64,000 bases of DNA from Epiperipatus broadwayi (GCA_028023455.1 JAQFVV010012476.1:4543055-4607054), one strand, 5' to 3'; counted from the stretch's first letter, positions 24,906 through 38,394 are shown. A program made the numbers and translations. Notes: generated by a model from the letters alone, not told the origin.

Positions 24906-26721
24906 TTTTATATGTATATATGGAAATTTTGAATGTGTGGAGTAATCCATTTAAATCAATTTAATTAGAAAGCACTTAACCTACAAATAACTGACCCAGG
25001 CCAAGACTTTCTGTTGCATCTGAAAAGTAGTTTCAGCGTTAATTCACATATTCTGGATGCTTAACTATTTCACATTCAGTCTCATTACTATTTGAGATTT
25101 AATGTTTTTTTTGTTTTTTTTTTAAGTTAAGCTTACTTGAATATTGAGCAATTCTTGGTTTTATTGCATCTATATATAATTATCATAAACTTCTAAAAAT
25201 TAAACATATTTTAACTTTTTCTTATTTCGTTAGTTAATACTTGTATATAATGGCCCTGTCTGAAGGCACGATGAATTGTCAACCTAATGACAAAGAAAGC
25301 ACTGAACAATTATTTTATCTGAGATGATGAAAGATAAGTAGACAAAGTATAAGAAGAGTTGGAGAATCTTACATGTGAAAGGAATGACCAAAGTAAATAT
25401 TTTAAGTTAAATATTTGTAACATAAATGTAGAGTTGGATCCAATGAAATAGCTTTAGTATAAGGAAGAAAACAAATGTGTCACTGTTAGGGAAATGATTT
25501 GAGAGTGTAGATTGGAAGAGACTGACTGATTGGAAAAGGAGAATGGGCTTGCTCTAATATATAATGGTTTCACTAATGAAAATGTTTAATTTAATAAATG
25601 GGGTAGCTACATCTAATTCTTTAACCAGGAATTTCTAAAAAAGGAATCCCCATTATACACCACATTAAATCAAATCATTATCAAGCAGTAACTTTGAATA
25701 TGGCCATGCTGACCAATCTTTTCGCATAAATTACTCTTCTCATCTCAGGACTTAAGGCTTTACTCACAATTCTGATATATATTTAATGTTTTTTTTTTGG
25801 AATTTTGTTTTACTGTTTATAATTCATTTGTTTCCGGTTATATATTTTTATAATATCTCTGTCAAAATGTCTTGTTCTTTAATACTATAAAATACTCAAT
25901 ATCTAGTTGCTAATGCACTGGCATACCTAATCTGAGATAAAATGTCTTTTTTTTTAATATATAGGTTTGTTGCTCAGGAGGTCATGTGATATTCAACCTT
26001 TAAAAGTAAGCTCGATTCCAATACTGGTACATTCAGGTTTCAATTCTATAGGAAAAAGTGAGCAGGCTTAGAATTTTTTGCCTAGACTAATCAATCATTA
26101 AATTTTGATTTATAAATAAATATTTACTATTTTTAATTAATATTTAATATTGGGATTGTCTCAGTGTTGACTGGTTTTAATACACACACACGTATATATA
26201 TATAATAAAAATATTAATCAATATATTTTTAAAAAAATGTAAAAGAGGACTTTTGATTATATAATCATTATCGCTTTAATATAAATAAATAGACAATTAT
26301 GTGACACCTCAAGTTTGAAATCATTTTACACTTACACTTATGTTGTTATTACAAATTAAATACATATTAACTTACATTGCTTCTTTAATTTTTTTATTAA
26401 ACCAAGAAAGAAAAGAAAAGCTATGAGAAGCTTGGCATGTCATGTTGATGTGGTTATATCACATGGATAATGATCATAATTATATAAGAAGAAATACTTT
26501 TTTATATATTTTATTTCATTAATTAATATATATATATAATGTCAAATCGCCTTTCCAAATGTTTTTCTTTTATATATTTAATGTTTATTATATAATATTA
26601 TTTATGATATATATTATAATATTGATTTATAAACAACAAAATTTATGCACTCACAACTTTGGCATCACCTATTTTATATAAATATAATAGTGACTGTTAC
26701 TAATCGTTTTAAACCACTAAA
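24906..26721. other. AT-rich region, little structure
   Basis: No gene was recognised. A segment at 25,965-26,100 starting GGTCATGTGATATTCAA resembles one at 51,905-52,005 and may be a minor dispersed repeat. Confidence 0.35.
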
Positions 26722-26950
26722 CATCTCATGATCATTATTCATTATGCATATACAAGCTGTTTACAGAGGCAAAACTCTCCCTACAGTAGAACCACTCACT
26801 GCTCTCAAATACAAAGCTCCTTAATGATGAAAATCACAAGCTAGAAAATAGTTTGGGGATAGTGGATGAGTAGGCACTAAATAGGGAATTTATGTACAAA
26901 CCTTCCTGCCTCCATTGATTATTCTGGTTTGCACTGAGTGGCACTAAGTT
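26722..26950 (+). mobile_element. CACATGATC-family copy, 3'-truncated
   Basis: The order of family words is intact: CATCTCATGATCATTATTC, AGAGGCAAAACTCTCC, CAGTAGAACCACTCACTGC, AAATACAAAGCTCCTTAATG, GGGGATAGTGGATGAGTAGG and TTGCACTGAGTGGCACTA. The copy stops before the GAGTTTTGCCTG end. It shows the left arm complementary to the right-end words and so supports the family structure. Confidence 0.6.
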
Positions 26951-28627
26951 GGAGGATATCATATCATTTATCGACCATTCGTAAAGTTTAAATTTACATA
27001 TTTCATAAATGTATGGTAGTATCGATGTGTTAAATAATCTTAATGTATACAAAAAAAAATTTTTTTTGGTATATTCATCAATGCATTCCTCATCTGAACT
27101 CCACATATGTGCAAAAACTAACTTATTATTTTTACAATTCATGAATTTCAGAAACAATCTTTAATTTTAAACCTCTTTTGCACCATGTTCGCAAATCAAT
27201 ATCATATTATACAAGATTGGTATCAGTTTCTATCACTTTATGGTAGCATGAACAATCAATCATTCCCAAATATCACTAAATATTCCACTTCTTATATTTT
27301 GCTGTAATATTTTATATAAATACAATTTGTGCACTTTACTTAAATACAAAATCTTTTTATTGTATACACACACATCCATGTTTTGATTGTCCTGCAGTTA
27401 ATTTCAGAACCATTTCTGTAGGAGTTGAGATGTCACATTGTGTGTGTGTATACATATATATTGCTAAAATCTGTTTGAAGTAAGATATACAAATTTTTAA
27501 TCTTGTAAGTGAATAGCCTATTTCAATTCTACCACACTACAACCTAACATATATATATATATATATTAGTGTTTACCAAATGAAAATCTAGCTACATTAA
27601 GCTTATCAACTTTTGTGTTTATGAGTATATTTAATATCTATTGTTTCTCATTCTTTTTGATTTTAAAAAATGGCCATGAAAAAACCTCTATTAAGTCTTT
27701 GGTTCTAATATTTATTTATATCTTTCATAGATAGCCTTAAGTGTGGTATCAACTACTGTGGATTTTTAGAATGGCTTTTTTAGGAGATTACCTATGCCAG
27801 AGATTTATGCACTTTGTAGGGCTTTTAAAATAAAATACATTCTGCTGGTGAAGCAAATATATTTACTATGTTCTGGCATAAAAGTTTTATTTCAAAACCC
27901 TTTATTTTGGTAAGAAATTATATTTGTTTCCTGTTCACTACAAATATATTTAATTTCCGAGGACATTTTCTTTTCTTTATGATGAACCAATACTACGAAT
28001 GCGTCCTATATGGCAGAACATACTGTAATTAATATATTGTCAAAAATACAAATTAAGTTTTCAAATCTTAAAAAAATAAATATTTAAATTAAATAAGCAG
28101 GCAGATAATCACAGTTTGGTTAATGTTATTAATTGAATTTTTAAAAAAAAAAAATTAATCACTTAATAGACGGAAGGGAGGAAAAGTTATTTTAGAAAAT
28201 TTGAAGTTTTTTCAATTTAGCGTGAATGGATATAAAAGAGTCGAACGGAGAATCAATTGTTGACCTTTGATTTCAATTTAAATTTTACAATACAATTACC
28301 AATCTAAGCCTCAAAAATTAAACAAATTTGAGTGACTCATTGAAAATTTAAAGTCATCTACAGAAAGCTTTTCACAAACTTGACAAATACACACACACAT
28401 ACTGTATTTCCGCAAGAATCACTCGCTTTGTGATATGTGTGCATATATAAATAAAATCCTTTTCAATTCGACTATTTTAAAATAAATCTTCCGAAGAAGT
28501 ATTATATTTAGGTTATATCATGGCAAAAAAGACATAAACATATAATTTATATACCCTTTTCTAGCAGATATCCTTATCTATTCTTTAAATAAACACTAAG
28601 ATCATTCATTAGTCAACTTTTTTATTC
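26951..28627. other. AT-rich region, no supported gene
   Basis: Contains a short (TA)n run near 27,549-27,567 and little else. No open frame above background was recognised. Confidence 0.4.
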
Positions 28628-28723
28628 TTTTTTTTTTCCGTATGTCAAAACATCGGCCGGGAAGCGAATCCGGGACAACCGCTTGTAAGGCATCTGTGCT
28701 AACTACTCGGCCACTAACCCTTC
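28628..28723 (-). mobile_element. tRNA-Val-like SINE, minus strand
   Basis: The reverse complement reads A box (TGGCCGAGTAGTTAGCAC), an anticodon arm with loop CTTACAA (anticodon TAC), B box (GGATTCGCTTCC) and the shared 3' end CGGCCGATGTTTTGACATACG, then an A-run (T10 on the plus strand). This is the best-preserved tRNA-like head in the window. It is a SINE rather than a functional tRNA, because the acceptor stem does not close and the SINE tail follows directly. Confidence 0.8.
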
Positions 28724-29627
28724 TTTGGTTCATTTCCATCTTTTACAATACATCTGCTTAAATACAATTCACAATTTCCCAAGCAAATAATCAGGAATAC
28801 GTAACCGTGACAACTATTTGTCATTTCAATTCGACTCGAATGTCCGATATTTTTATCATATTTTGAAATACTTGCTTATCAATTTACTTAATTTACATAC
28901 TTATTTGGACCTTTAACTGTGAAAACAGAGTGCTGTATATTTTAAATTATTTCTATTGGTAGGCACATTATTTTAATATTGATTCAGAAAACAACATATT
29001 CTTTCACAAAGAATTATTACAAAATAGCTATGACTTTTTTTATATTATAACCATAGGACTAAGTATTGCATCATATTAATAATATATAAATAGAATTTTG
29101 AACGCTTTCATATAACTTCTTTTCAAAGATTGATTGATTACAAGAAAAAAAACGAATGATACATAGAAAGAACTTTAGAAAAAGTTAAACGAATTTTGAC
29201 AAAAGAAAAAAAACCATATAAGGATAATTCTCAAACATAGTTATAATTTAAATCGATTAATAAAGGGACGTCTAAATTAAGATATGCTTCTATATACTCA
29301 CGTAATAGACCAATATGTTTTCAAATAAAAATTATGTTTTATCACTTTTAATTTTAAAAAATGAGAGTTAACAATGAATTAACTAGTTATTCTCATGTAC
29401 TATGTAGGGGACAGACTATAATCTAGCAGCTATACACTCCTGTATTTCACTTAATTAAAACACACAAATCTTAACTGAAACAAGTCTATATACTCATAAA
29501 TATATATTTTAGTAATAATATTTAGTAGTTCATCTGGAGTCTGGCGAGTTACCTCAAAACAATTTTGAGCATGGAAAAGTTCATATATCTACAGCTAAAT
29601 AAATTATAAAATATCTTTATGTAATAG

Positions 29628-29678
<51 letters not shown>

Positions 29679-29757
29679 ACAATAATAATACACATGAAAG
29701 CATTTGAAGCCAAATATTAATTTTTGCCCTTTTCAATGTGTTGGTACTATTTTACAA
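28724..29757. other. AT-rich region with (AT)n microsatellite at 29,632-29,672
   Basis: About 40 bp of AT dinucleotides sit just upstream of the LINE-E 3' end. No gene was recognised in the rest. Confidence 0.5.
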
Positions 29758-32099
29758 TCATGTGATCTGATGCAATGCACTAAGGCTTCTTTCCTGAAAT
29801 CGGAAATCTCTTTGTCACTATGCTTTGAGAAACCTGTTAGCCACCTAAACTCCCTTTCCATTCCCGACTCTGTTTTCCCCATATTCTTCTCTATCCTATT
29901 TCATCCAATTTTTACAACATTGTCTTCACCAACTTTATGGCATTTATATCTGAATTCCCCTTATCTTCTTCAAAACTGAGCATAAAAACCAAGCACCCAC
30001 TTTCTGTATAATCACTTCATTTATATTTATTCTTTAATTGATATGCATATTAATTATTTTTATACAATCTTTTAATAAGATCTATTAAAGCTCCATCCAC
30101 TCCTAAATTTACTAAACTTACCCATAATCTGATTTTTATTTACTCTATAATATAGTATTCCCTATATCTATAAAAACAATATATAACTGTTTACCTGTAT
30201 TTCTACTCATATTTATAAGTTGTGTAATTATAAATAAACTATCTCTTATATGTCTATCCAATTGAAAACCTCCTTGCATTACTCCCTCTATATTTTTTTA
30301 TTTCATCCATTTTGTGACTCTTCCAGCTAACATATATCTGAATACATTATATAACCCTACCATTACCACTATCGGTCTGTAATTGCTTTACTTTCTATGA
30401 TTCTTATATTCCCCTTTAAATAGTAGCCTTACTTTTGTATTACTCCAACTAAATTTCTCTTCTGTGTCATCTTATTAAAACATGGTAATGGGTTTAATTT
30501 TGCCCTATGTCTTAAATTCATTATCATCTCTGCTACCCATCCATCTAAATCTCTTGCCTTTCCACTTCTTCAATTTCTTTCCTGCTTTATTCATTTTATT
30601 TTTTGTAAAGTTAATACTTCATTACTAAATGCTTTAAAAGTAATGTCACATTATATATGACTTGCTTTTTTGATTATTACTAAATGCTTTTATGTTTGTT
30701 ATCAACTCTGTCTTTCACATCTAACATCTTTTCTATATCCATTACATACTTGTTTAAGATAGTCTCTATTCTCTCATAATCTAGTACATACTGTTTTTCT
30801 CTCCCCTACATTCTTTCTTTTAATGTATTTCCATTTTTTTTTTACTCCCATCTCTTCCACTTTTGTAAATATCCAACAATTTACTTTTTAATTTCTTTTT
30901 CCTCTATATAATTCTCTATTTTAGACAACTTTTTAAAAAAATACTTCTCCCATTTAATATTAACATTTTTCTCACTTTCTTTGTTCTTAATAGCACATTT
31001 ATATTCCACTCATGATTTCCCCCTCTAATTTACACTTTTACTAACTCTCACTTTCCTATTACTTTTATTCTTCTGAATATTCTCACATAAAACCCAATTT
31101 GCTACTTTTTCTATTTCATCACACCAGTCCTAATATTCACCCCCAATAAACTTTTCCATAATTTCTTCAACTTTTATTCTATATTCTTATAACTTATTCT
31201 TATCATTCATTCTCTATCCACATCTTTCACTGTTCTATCTACTTTTATTGCTATTTTTCATCACATTAGTAACCATTTCTGTTATAAAATATTATGATCA
31301 CTATTATATACTCTCTTCTCATTATCAAACCCTTTAATGTTCTATACATTATTCATTCCATCTTTCCCTACTAATACATAATCTATTGTGTGAAATATAT
31401 TATTTCTAGATGATGTTTATTGTCCCTCACAAATATTTCATAAATTTTCAATGCTCAAATTCACTCTTTGACAAAAAGTCTTCGAAAGCTGTCCATTATT
31501 GTTATTTGCATCACCAATTTCGTCAAAATGCCCATTCATTATTGTCTTCCCTTTTAAAAAAAAACTCTGCATATCCTTAACTAGGCATTTATATATACTA
31601 CTATTCACTCCATTATTGTTTGTTTATCTCCAGTGGCTATAAATACAATAGTCATCATCCTTTCTTGTCTTCCTAACCTTATCTCAAACCACACATGTTC
31701 TTAAAATTTAACAGTATTCAAATATTTTTTGACATAACTCTTATATCACCACCCTTTTTTTCTCTTTCTTTTCTATTTATACCCTTCCATACAAAATCTT
31801 TCAGTATATGTTTTTCTTTTTCTCTTAAATGTGTTTCCACTATTACTAATATCTCTAGCTCTTCATTTTTAGCTGCTTAATTAATTCCAGTCACTTTTCT
31901 GACCTCCTACCACTTTGCATATTCAAATATCCAATTTTAACAATTTTTTTTTACCTAACTACTCTTTTATAAATTCTTTTGATTCTTTCTTCTCCATTAC
32001 ATTTATAAATAATGTGTTTACTATTAATTTTACAGACCATTCCATCCCCACATCTATATTTATTTCTAAATCAACTACCCTTTTTTTATTTCTTACATC

Positions 32100-32625
32100 C
32101 TATCCATTCTTCTTTATCTGATAACTCTGCAATTTAAAACCCCACTGCCCTTTATAAATTTCCCAAACTATATTTTTTATAAATCAAATTCCCTAAAACT
32201 TCACTTTTTGGTTTTTCTAAATGCAATCCGTCTTTACTATATAACTTCCTCTTATTAATTAAAAAATCCCACACATTCTCAAACATAACATCATTTCTCT
32301 CACACATTTTTTTCACTTTCTCATTTATAGAACATGCCCTATGTAATATATACCTATTGTCAATCTTGGTAATAATACTATTCCTACTCTTCCTTTAATT
32401 TTACTCAAATTACTAATCAATTCTATGTATCATCCATTACTCTTCCAATTGCTCTGACAAATTATTTGTCCCTATTATAACATATACATCTCTGTTCCCT
32501 TGTTTTTACCTTATCTGTAACATCTCTAATTCTAGCTCCAGGCAAACATATTCTTGCATATCTTTTTTTATTTTCCCTTGCAATTATATCTCCACTTTCT
32601 CTAATTAATGAGTCTTCTATCTAGA
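32100..32625 (-). pseudogene. LINE-E ORF1 esterase domain, with block I retained
   Basis: Minus-strand translation in pieces gives EDSLIRESGDIIAREN at about 32,615-32,565 (the G/E-D-S block with the candidate nucleophile Ser). ARICLPGARIRDVTDKV, VYVIIGTNNL near 32,490-32,460 and KDGLHL near 32,235 follow. These are the three diagnostic blocks of SGNH hydrolases. Frameshifts and stops interrupt it, so no protein is made. The plus-strand copy at 15.8 kb lacks the first block. Confidence 0.6.
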
Positions 32626-32694
32626 CTGTCTCATAGTTTACATTACTTCATCTGTAATATTCTCTTCCACCTTCTGAACTTCCTTATCTACTTT

Positions 32695-33000
32695 TTACTT
32701 ATCATTCACATTCATTAATTCTTTTATCTTCTCACACTTCATCCCCAATGATGTTAATTTTGCTTCTACATCCTTTACCTCTTCCTCTATCTTATTTATT
32801 CTTTGGCTAACCTTTTTCACTGCACTACTTATTTTCTCATCCATATTTCTTGTCACTCCACTAAAAACATACTCTATTCTATCTTCCTCAACTACATTTT
32901 GCTCCATTTTTTCTGACTTTCTTTTTAAACTATCTACAATTAGAAATCACTTTTTCATTATTTTTATCACATTTACAACACTGTCTACATAATCATAAAC
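32695..33000 (-). pseudogene. LINE-E ORF1 N-terminal coiled coil and Cys-rich motif
   Basis: The frame 32,695-32,907 encodes a 70-residue helix-rich stretch. The heptad-like pattern (VSQRINKIEEEVKDVEAKL) suggests a coiled coil, as expected for an ORF1 that multimerises. Just upstream (about 32,920-33,000) the minus strand reads a Cys cluster, CRQCCKC, in a lysine-rich context. This may be the remnant of the PHD-like zinc finger found in CR1-type ORF1 proteins. The coiled coil is visible in sequence. The PHD identity is a guess. Confidence 0.5.
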
Positions 33001-33045
33001 ATGTTATGTCCTTCTTAGTCTTACCAGTCAGCTGTTAATTACATT

Positions 33046-34702
33046 TAGAAAGTGTCCTGTTTTAGATCTCTTTCATGTTTATTATGGTTATTAAACATAA
33101 TTGAAACATCTCTCAGCCAATTTTTATCACATATTTTCCATTTTATGCTTATTTTATAGTAAATTTGAAATTTAAAATTTTAGTTATAAAAAATCTGCAT
33201 TTGAAAATAATTTTTGAAAAAAAATCATTTTGTCTTCACATGTATTGGTATATAGCTCAGCCTCTTTTCTCTGGTTTGATGGCTGTCAACTTTGGCCATT
33301 GTTCTCAAGGTGCATCTAATTATCAAAGTCAGAAATCAAACCAAAATGTTTTTTTGCTTTAATAATAGATTTTAAATATAAATAAATATATTTGTCATAA
33401 TTTTTTACATTCATAATCAAAATTTTACATCAATTTATTGGAATATAAAGTTTGATTTAAAAAATTTTAAATTTTACAGAAAAATAATTATGGGAAAGTC
33501 AATAACACTTGATTGCTCTTCAAGACAAATGAATAATGCTGACCACTGCTGACCACTATTTGTGTATCAGTGATATGCATTGATAAGAACAAAATGCAAT
33601 TATATTTCATAAATATTTATGGATTTTATGATTATTTTTACAGTATATTGACTAATAATGTGTCTAGATTTAAATTTTTATTTAAAATATTTAATTTTAG
33701 ACCAAGAAAAGGCAACAGAAATGAATAATCAGAGATTGTAATTTCTAAGAAACTAAAAAAATCACTGGCTTTTACTAATGATTGGTTGAAATATAATTCT
33801 TTTGTTTTACCACTAATTATTTTTCAAATGTTTTGCTTACATGTTTCTTCAGTTATTAACATTATTTTTAATTTTTCATTACATTTAACCAATTTGAATC
33901 TAAAATTATTCAATTTTTAGAAACTGAATTGAAACAATTCTATTTATTTTAGATTAATATTTTATGAATAGAAACATACTAAAAATGCAATTGGTGAATA
34001 AAATTTCTCGGATTTTTATGTAACAAACCAATAACATTATTAGACATTCATTATACAAGTTAATGAAATCAGCTAAAGTTAAGCATTTCAAATGATAAAC
34101 CTCATTACATATGGTACAATCTACTACAGTATGCCTAATTTCTTTCTAGTCATTATATATGCTTTGTGGGATACAAATGCAATCCATATTTGTTATTTTT
34201 GCAAGTCCCCTACTCTACATTTAACTTTGCACTTCCTCTCCTACTCTTCAAACCCCTTTATACACAAGCAGAAAAACTTTACTTTTTTCCAATGGCGATC
34301 GATAAACACATGTTTTCCAACCTGGATCTCAAAACATTATTTTCTTTCTCAAATAAATCCCTTTCTTAAATTAAAAAATTCTTTAGTATCAAAATTACTA
34401 AAAACCAACTAATTTTATGTACAACTTAGATATAAAGCCTCCTTACATTAACACTCCAAAAGAAAACATTTTTTTACTTCTATATTTAAAATGGCATAAT
34501 GAAACACTTTTTAAACATTATCAATACTATTACCAACATTTCTAAATCCATTTAAATCTATATCTTTTGACTCCAATTTTCTTTCATCATTCATACAGTA
34601 AGCACACTACTTTGAAGTAATACAATTATCTATTAATATATGCAAGAACAAATAAATAAATAAACTTTAATTTATCTTACAGAGCAAAATAACCATTTCA
34701 GA
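33046..34702. other. AT-rich region, no supported gene
   Basis: 34,090-34,600 is C/T-rich and might be a decayed minus-strand LINE piece, but no domain words were recognised. Nothing else stands out. Confidence 0.3.
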
Positions 34703-35603
34703 AGAGCAATGTGATGTGATGTGATGCACTGTGACTTGTCCTTATATGGAGTCAGGAATTTCTCAGCAACTATTCCAGAGAAACCTGTTAGCCATTTTAT
34801 TTTCCCTTTCCATTCTTTACTCTAAGTTTCTCCATATCATGCTCCATCCCATTTCCACAACATAATCTTTGTCTACTCCATGGCCTTCATATCTAAATCA
34901 CTCTTATCTGTTCCCAAACCCAGCATAAAATCCAATAACCCACTTTCTGTACAATCACTTTGTTTACATTTAGTCTTCCATAACATCATTATTTGTACCC
35001 TTTCTGCTTTCAAGCATTTACATTGAATCAACAGATGCCTAATATTTTCTATGCTTTCCTTACACAACCTGCAAACTAATTCACCCATATTTTTCCATTT
35101 ACATATATATTCCCTTGTTACTAAAAATCTCATTCGAGCCTTAAACAGTAAACTACTTTCCTTGCTATTATCATAAATTAATTAGCACCTAATATTCCAT
35201 TTACTTCTATATATATTTAAACTCTTTTCACTGTCCACACTAGTTCTCCATCTCTCCAACTCCCTATTCTTTATTAATGCATCTATTCTTCTATCCCATT
35301 CCTTACCACTATAACACTCAATAATCCTTCTAACACAATCATATCACCTCTTGTACAAGTAAATTGATTTAAATTCTTTATCCAAATCTTTTGCATACCG
35401 TATTATTATTCTCACCCATCTTGTTGCCTGCCCTTTACTCCTAATCCAATTAAATACTATTTTGGCTATTTTTTAATTATTCATGAACTGCAATATATCA
35501 AACATTATTATTTTGCTTTTGCATCTCTCATATAAAAACTTGACCATCCCATTTCTCCTTGATTTGCCTCCTTTGTTGTCCACACATCTGCATTTAATGC
35601 ATG
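34703..35603 (-). mobile_element. LINE-E copy A, 5'-truncated 3' fragment
   Basis: The 3' tail GTGATGTGATGTGATG is at about 34,710 (plus strand), followed by CAGCAACTATTCCAGAGAAA and GTTAGCCA. The minus-strand frame 34,873-35,133 encodes the C-terminal finger CRLCKESIENIRHLLIQC. Homology runs upstream to the RHALDAEMWT region and stops abruptly at about 35,603. There the tail of another copy begins without any spacer. Confidence 0.75.
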
Positions 35604-36058
35604 TGATAATGATGTACTGTAGCTTCTCCTTAAACGAATTCAAGAATCTCTCAGCAATTATGCCCAGAGAAACTTGTTAGCCACTTTATTTTCCATTCCC
35701 CAGTCTAAGCTTTCTCATATTCTGCTCCATCCCATTTCCTCAACATAATCTTCGTCAACTCTATGGCCTTTATATCTAAACCCCCCATTATCCAATAATC
35801 CATTTTCTCTATAATCACTTTTTTCATATTTATCCTTCCATAACTTCATTATATGTACCCTTTCTGTTTTCAAGCATTTACATTCAATTACCAGATGCCT
35901 AATATTTTCTATTCCTCTCTTACATAATTTTCAGACTAAATCACCCATATTTTGCCATTTACATGTATATTTTCTTGTTGCTAGAGATCATGTTCAATCC
36001 TTAAACAATAAACTACTTTTCTTATTATTATCACATATTAACTCACACCTAATATTCC

Positions 36059-36105
<47 letters not shown>

Positions 36106-36653
36106 CTTTTTACTCTCCATACTAGTTCTCCATCTCTCTAACTTCCTATTCTTTATTAATAAATCTATTTTTTTATCCCATTCCTTACCACTATAACACT
36201 CAACAATCCTCCTTAAACAATCATCCCATCTTTTGTACAAATATATTGATATAAATTCTTTATCCAAATCTTTTGCATACCGCATTACCTTTCTCACCCA
36301 TCTTGTTACCTGCCCTTTACTCATAACCCAATTAAATACTATTTTGGCAATTCTTCTATTATCCATAAACTGCAATCTACTCAACATATTCATTTTACTT
36401 TTTGCATCTCTAATATGAAAAACCTGACCATCCCATGTCTTCTTGAATTGCCTCCTTTGCTGTCCATACATCTGCATCCAATGCATGTCTTCTTACTTCC
36501 CTTTGAACTTTTTCTAAGTAATTTAATGCCCTTTTACTAACACATAATGCATCATTACCATATGTTAACCCTGCTCATGCAACTCCCTTCTATATAATTC
36601 TAGCTACATCATATTTATTATATGAAAACACTGTTAATTTCTTTATCAATCCT
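35604..36653 (-). mobile_element. LINE-E copy B, joined head to tail with copy A
   Basis: The tail TGATAATGATGTACTGTAGC (35,604 on) is followed by the same 3' end as copy A, then the ORF2 C-terminal region. The frame 36,061-36,486 reads FHIRDAKSKMNMLSRLQF, then RIAKIVFNWVMSKGQVTRWV and WRTSMESKKS. It terminates upstream at LTVFSYNKYDVARI (about 36,650). Inside, at 36,062-36,101, the IYKSK region is replaced by a (TA)20 microsatellite. In this copy the position equivalent to the TAA at 19,113 of the plus copy is a sense codon (MDNRRIAKIVF). Confidence 0.75.
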
Positions 36654-37821
36654 AAAATGTTAAGCACTGCCATCTGGGAATAAAAAAAGGAATGAAATGG
36701 ATTATTGCTCAATAGTTCATAAAAAAGTAAGATGGCACAATGATCCATACTTCTTGAGTTACAGAGTTTGCTATTCTGCAACTGCATTAAACAATACAGT
36801 TCATCTAGGAATATCATTAGTAATAAACAGATAATTTAAAAAATGAAATATAAAATTTAGTAAGTAGATGTAATTCATCAAAAATAATGAGTAAAAACAA
36901 TTTCTATTGCTGTATGTAATGATTTGCATATGCAAAGTTAAATATTTTTATTATGGGCAAATTCAGCATGATATGTATTATATCAGATTGTTTATGCAAA
37001 ATATTATTCGTTTATAATCAAAAGTCAATTATTATTAAATTTTCCACTTATTTCAACAAATGCACAATTAATTCATCATGTTTGTAAGTGTTAATGTCAA
37101 ATAAAGTGTTCTGTGTGGTGCTGTCAAATTCAAGACTATGAATTTTTTAATAACAAATCAAATTTTAGCTTAAACAATACAAAACTAAGAGTAGCTCTCC
37201 GTTGCAGTGCCATCTAGTGCATGCACGAGTTATCAGCAATCAAGAATATTTCAAATCAATACTAATGATTATGTTTATATATTCATCTAATAAGCAATAA
37301 TTATTCAAGCTTAGCTAGCTGACATTAGAGTGAAAAGTTACTTTCATGACATTTTTAAATCTTATAAGAAAACAATTCTTACTTCTTAATAATATTTCTT
37401 TTTATAATCATTTTCTTATCCAACATTTCAAGTCCCTGAATATGCTCTATCATCATTTACCTCAATCTTTACATATCTGCTCAACACTTAATTTAAATTC
37501 ATTATTCACTGGTAATTTATCAAGATATTTTTGATTTATCCTTACTAAACCTAACTTTCTGCTTTTCCCCAAACTTTGTATCAGTATAAGATTAAGAAAT
37601 ATATGTTTTCCATATTCTTTTAAAAAAACCACAGATATATCATCAGAAAAAAGTGTTTTTAAAATACAGTCACTGCTGATTTTTCTGCCTGTATTCTGGC
37701 ATGTTGTTATACAGTGGCAATCTCTGAGGCTCAAGGTGTTAGAATTATAGCCCAGCACCATCATTTCGAAGGATCAAATTTTTAATGAACCTCTGAGTAA
37801 TAAAATTATTCAATTAGTTAC
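36654..37821. other. AT-rich region, one unrecognised minus-strand frame
   Basis: Outside the frame at 37,462-37,764 listed separately, nothing was recognised. Confidence 0.35.
37462..37764 (-). other. Unrecognised 100-residue minus-strand open frame
   Basis: The frame reads with a reasonably protein-like composition (KYLDKLPVNNEFKLSVEQICKD at its end; four Cys in the first third). I do not recognise it. It contains SDDISVVF, which superficially resembles a reverse transcriptase palm motif, but the residues around it do not fit any LINE here. It could be a decayed retroelement piece, a host exon or chance. Confidence 0.15.
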
Positions 37822-37888
37822 TTTTTTCCATATGTCATAGCATTGGCTGGGAGGGAAACCTGCAACCAACTTGTTTGCGGCTGTGCTG
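37822..37888 (-). mobile_element. tRNA-derived SINE, 3' half only
   Basis: The reverse complement, AACAAGTTGGTTGCAGGTTT then CCAGCCAATGCTATGACATA and an A6 run, matches the B-box-to-tail half of the SINE at 22.8 kb. The A-box half is missing. Confidence 0.6.
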
Positions 37889-38394
37889 TGATTTAGTGAA
37901 TTATAATTCTTTCTCTAAACTATATAAATATATCATAAAATGGTACCAAAAGACGTGATTCTCATACCTTTTTAATTTTTTATCTTTATGGACTTTTGAA
38001 ACCATGTTTCTCAGACATAAGTAATTTTTTCTCCATGTTAGGTCATGTGATATTCATTATCATATATCGGAGCAACATCTATAGCTTTTATATAAAATTA
38101 ACTATAAACTATATAACAATAATACCATATGACAACCTTATAAATGTAAGCTATATAATTTCCCATTCCTTTATCACTAGCCAATTATTAGTTAAATTAA
38201 TTGATGTTTTATATATATTCATACAATTATTTTTGTTGTTATTAGTGCAATTGGTTTCATATATCTTCATTCTACTAGGTTTTTTAATATAGTTTAAACA
38301 TTTAATATTTTTTTACATAATCTATTTTATAATAATTAATAAAGTAAGTCATATATAACGTGACATTACTTTTATAAGCTTGTAGTTACAAAAA

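Larger units (their letters stand above)
29758..33045 (-). mobile_element. LINE-E copy with complete ORF1 region but internal deletion
   Basis: On the minus strand it runs from an ORF1 N terminus (33,000) to the 3' end (29,758). The 3' block 29,758-30,005 matches the end of ORF2. From about 30,060 it jumps to the part equivalent to 18,310 of the plus copy, so roughly 1.3 kb (FADD to thumb) is deleted. Reverse transcriptase fingers, the APE domain and ORF1 then follow in order with many frameshifts. This copy extends farther 5' than any other in the window and therefore reveals the ORF1 head. Confidence 0.7.

Noticed and set aside
25965-26100. Minor repeat shared with 51,905-52,005 and possibly 38,040
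   Set aside because: Only the word GTCATGTGATATT and scattered matches are convincing by eye, too little to define a family.
28628-28723. A functional tRNA gene with anticodon TAC
   Set aside because: The acceptor stem does not pair, and the SINE-specific 3' end and A-run follow immediately. It is a SINE head.
37462-37764. Reverse transcriptase palm motif SDDISVV
   Set aside because: No other RT motif is found at the expected spacing on either side in any frame.
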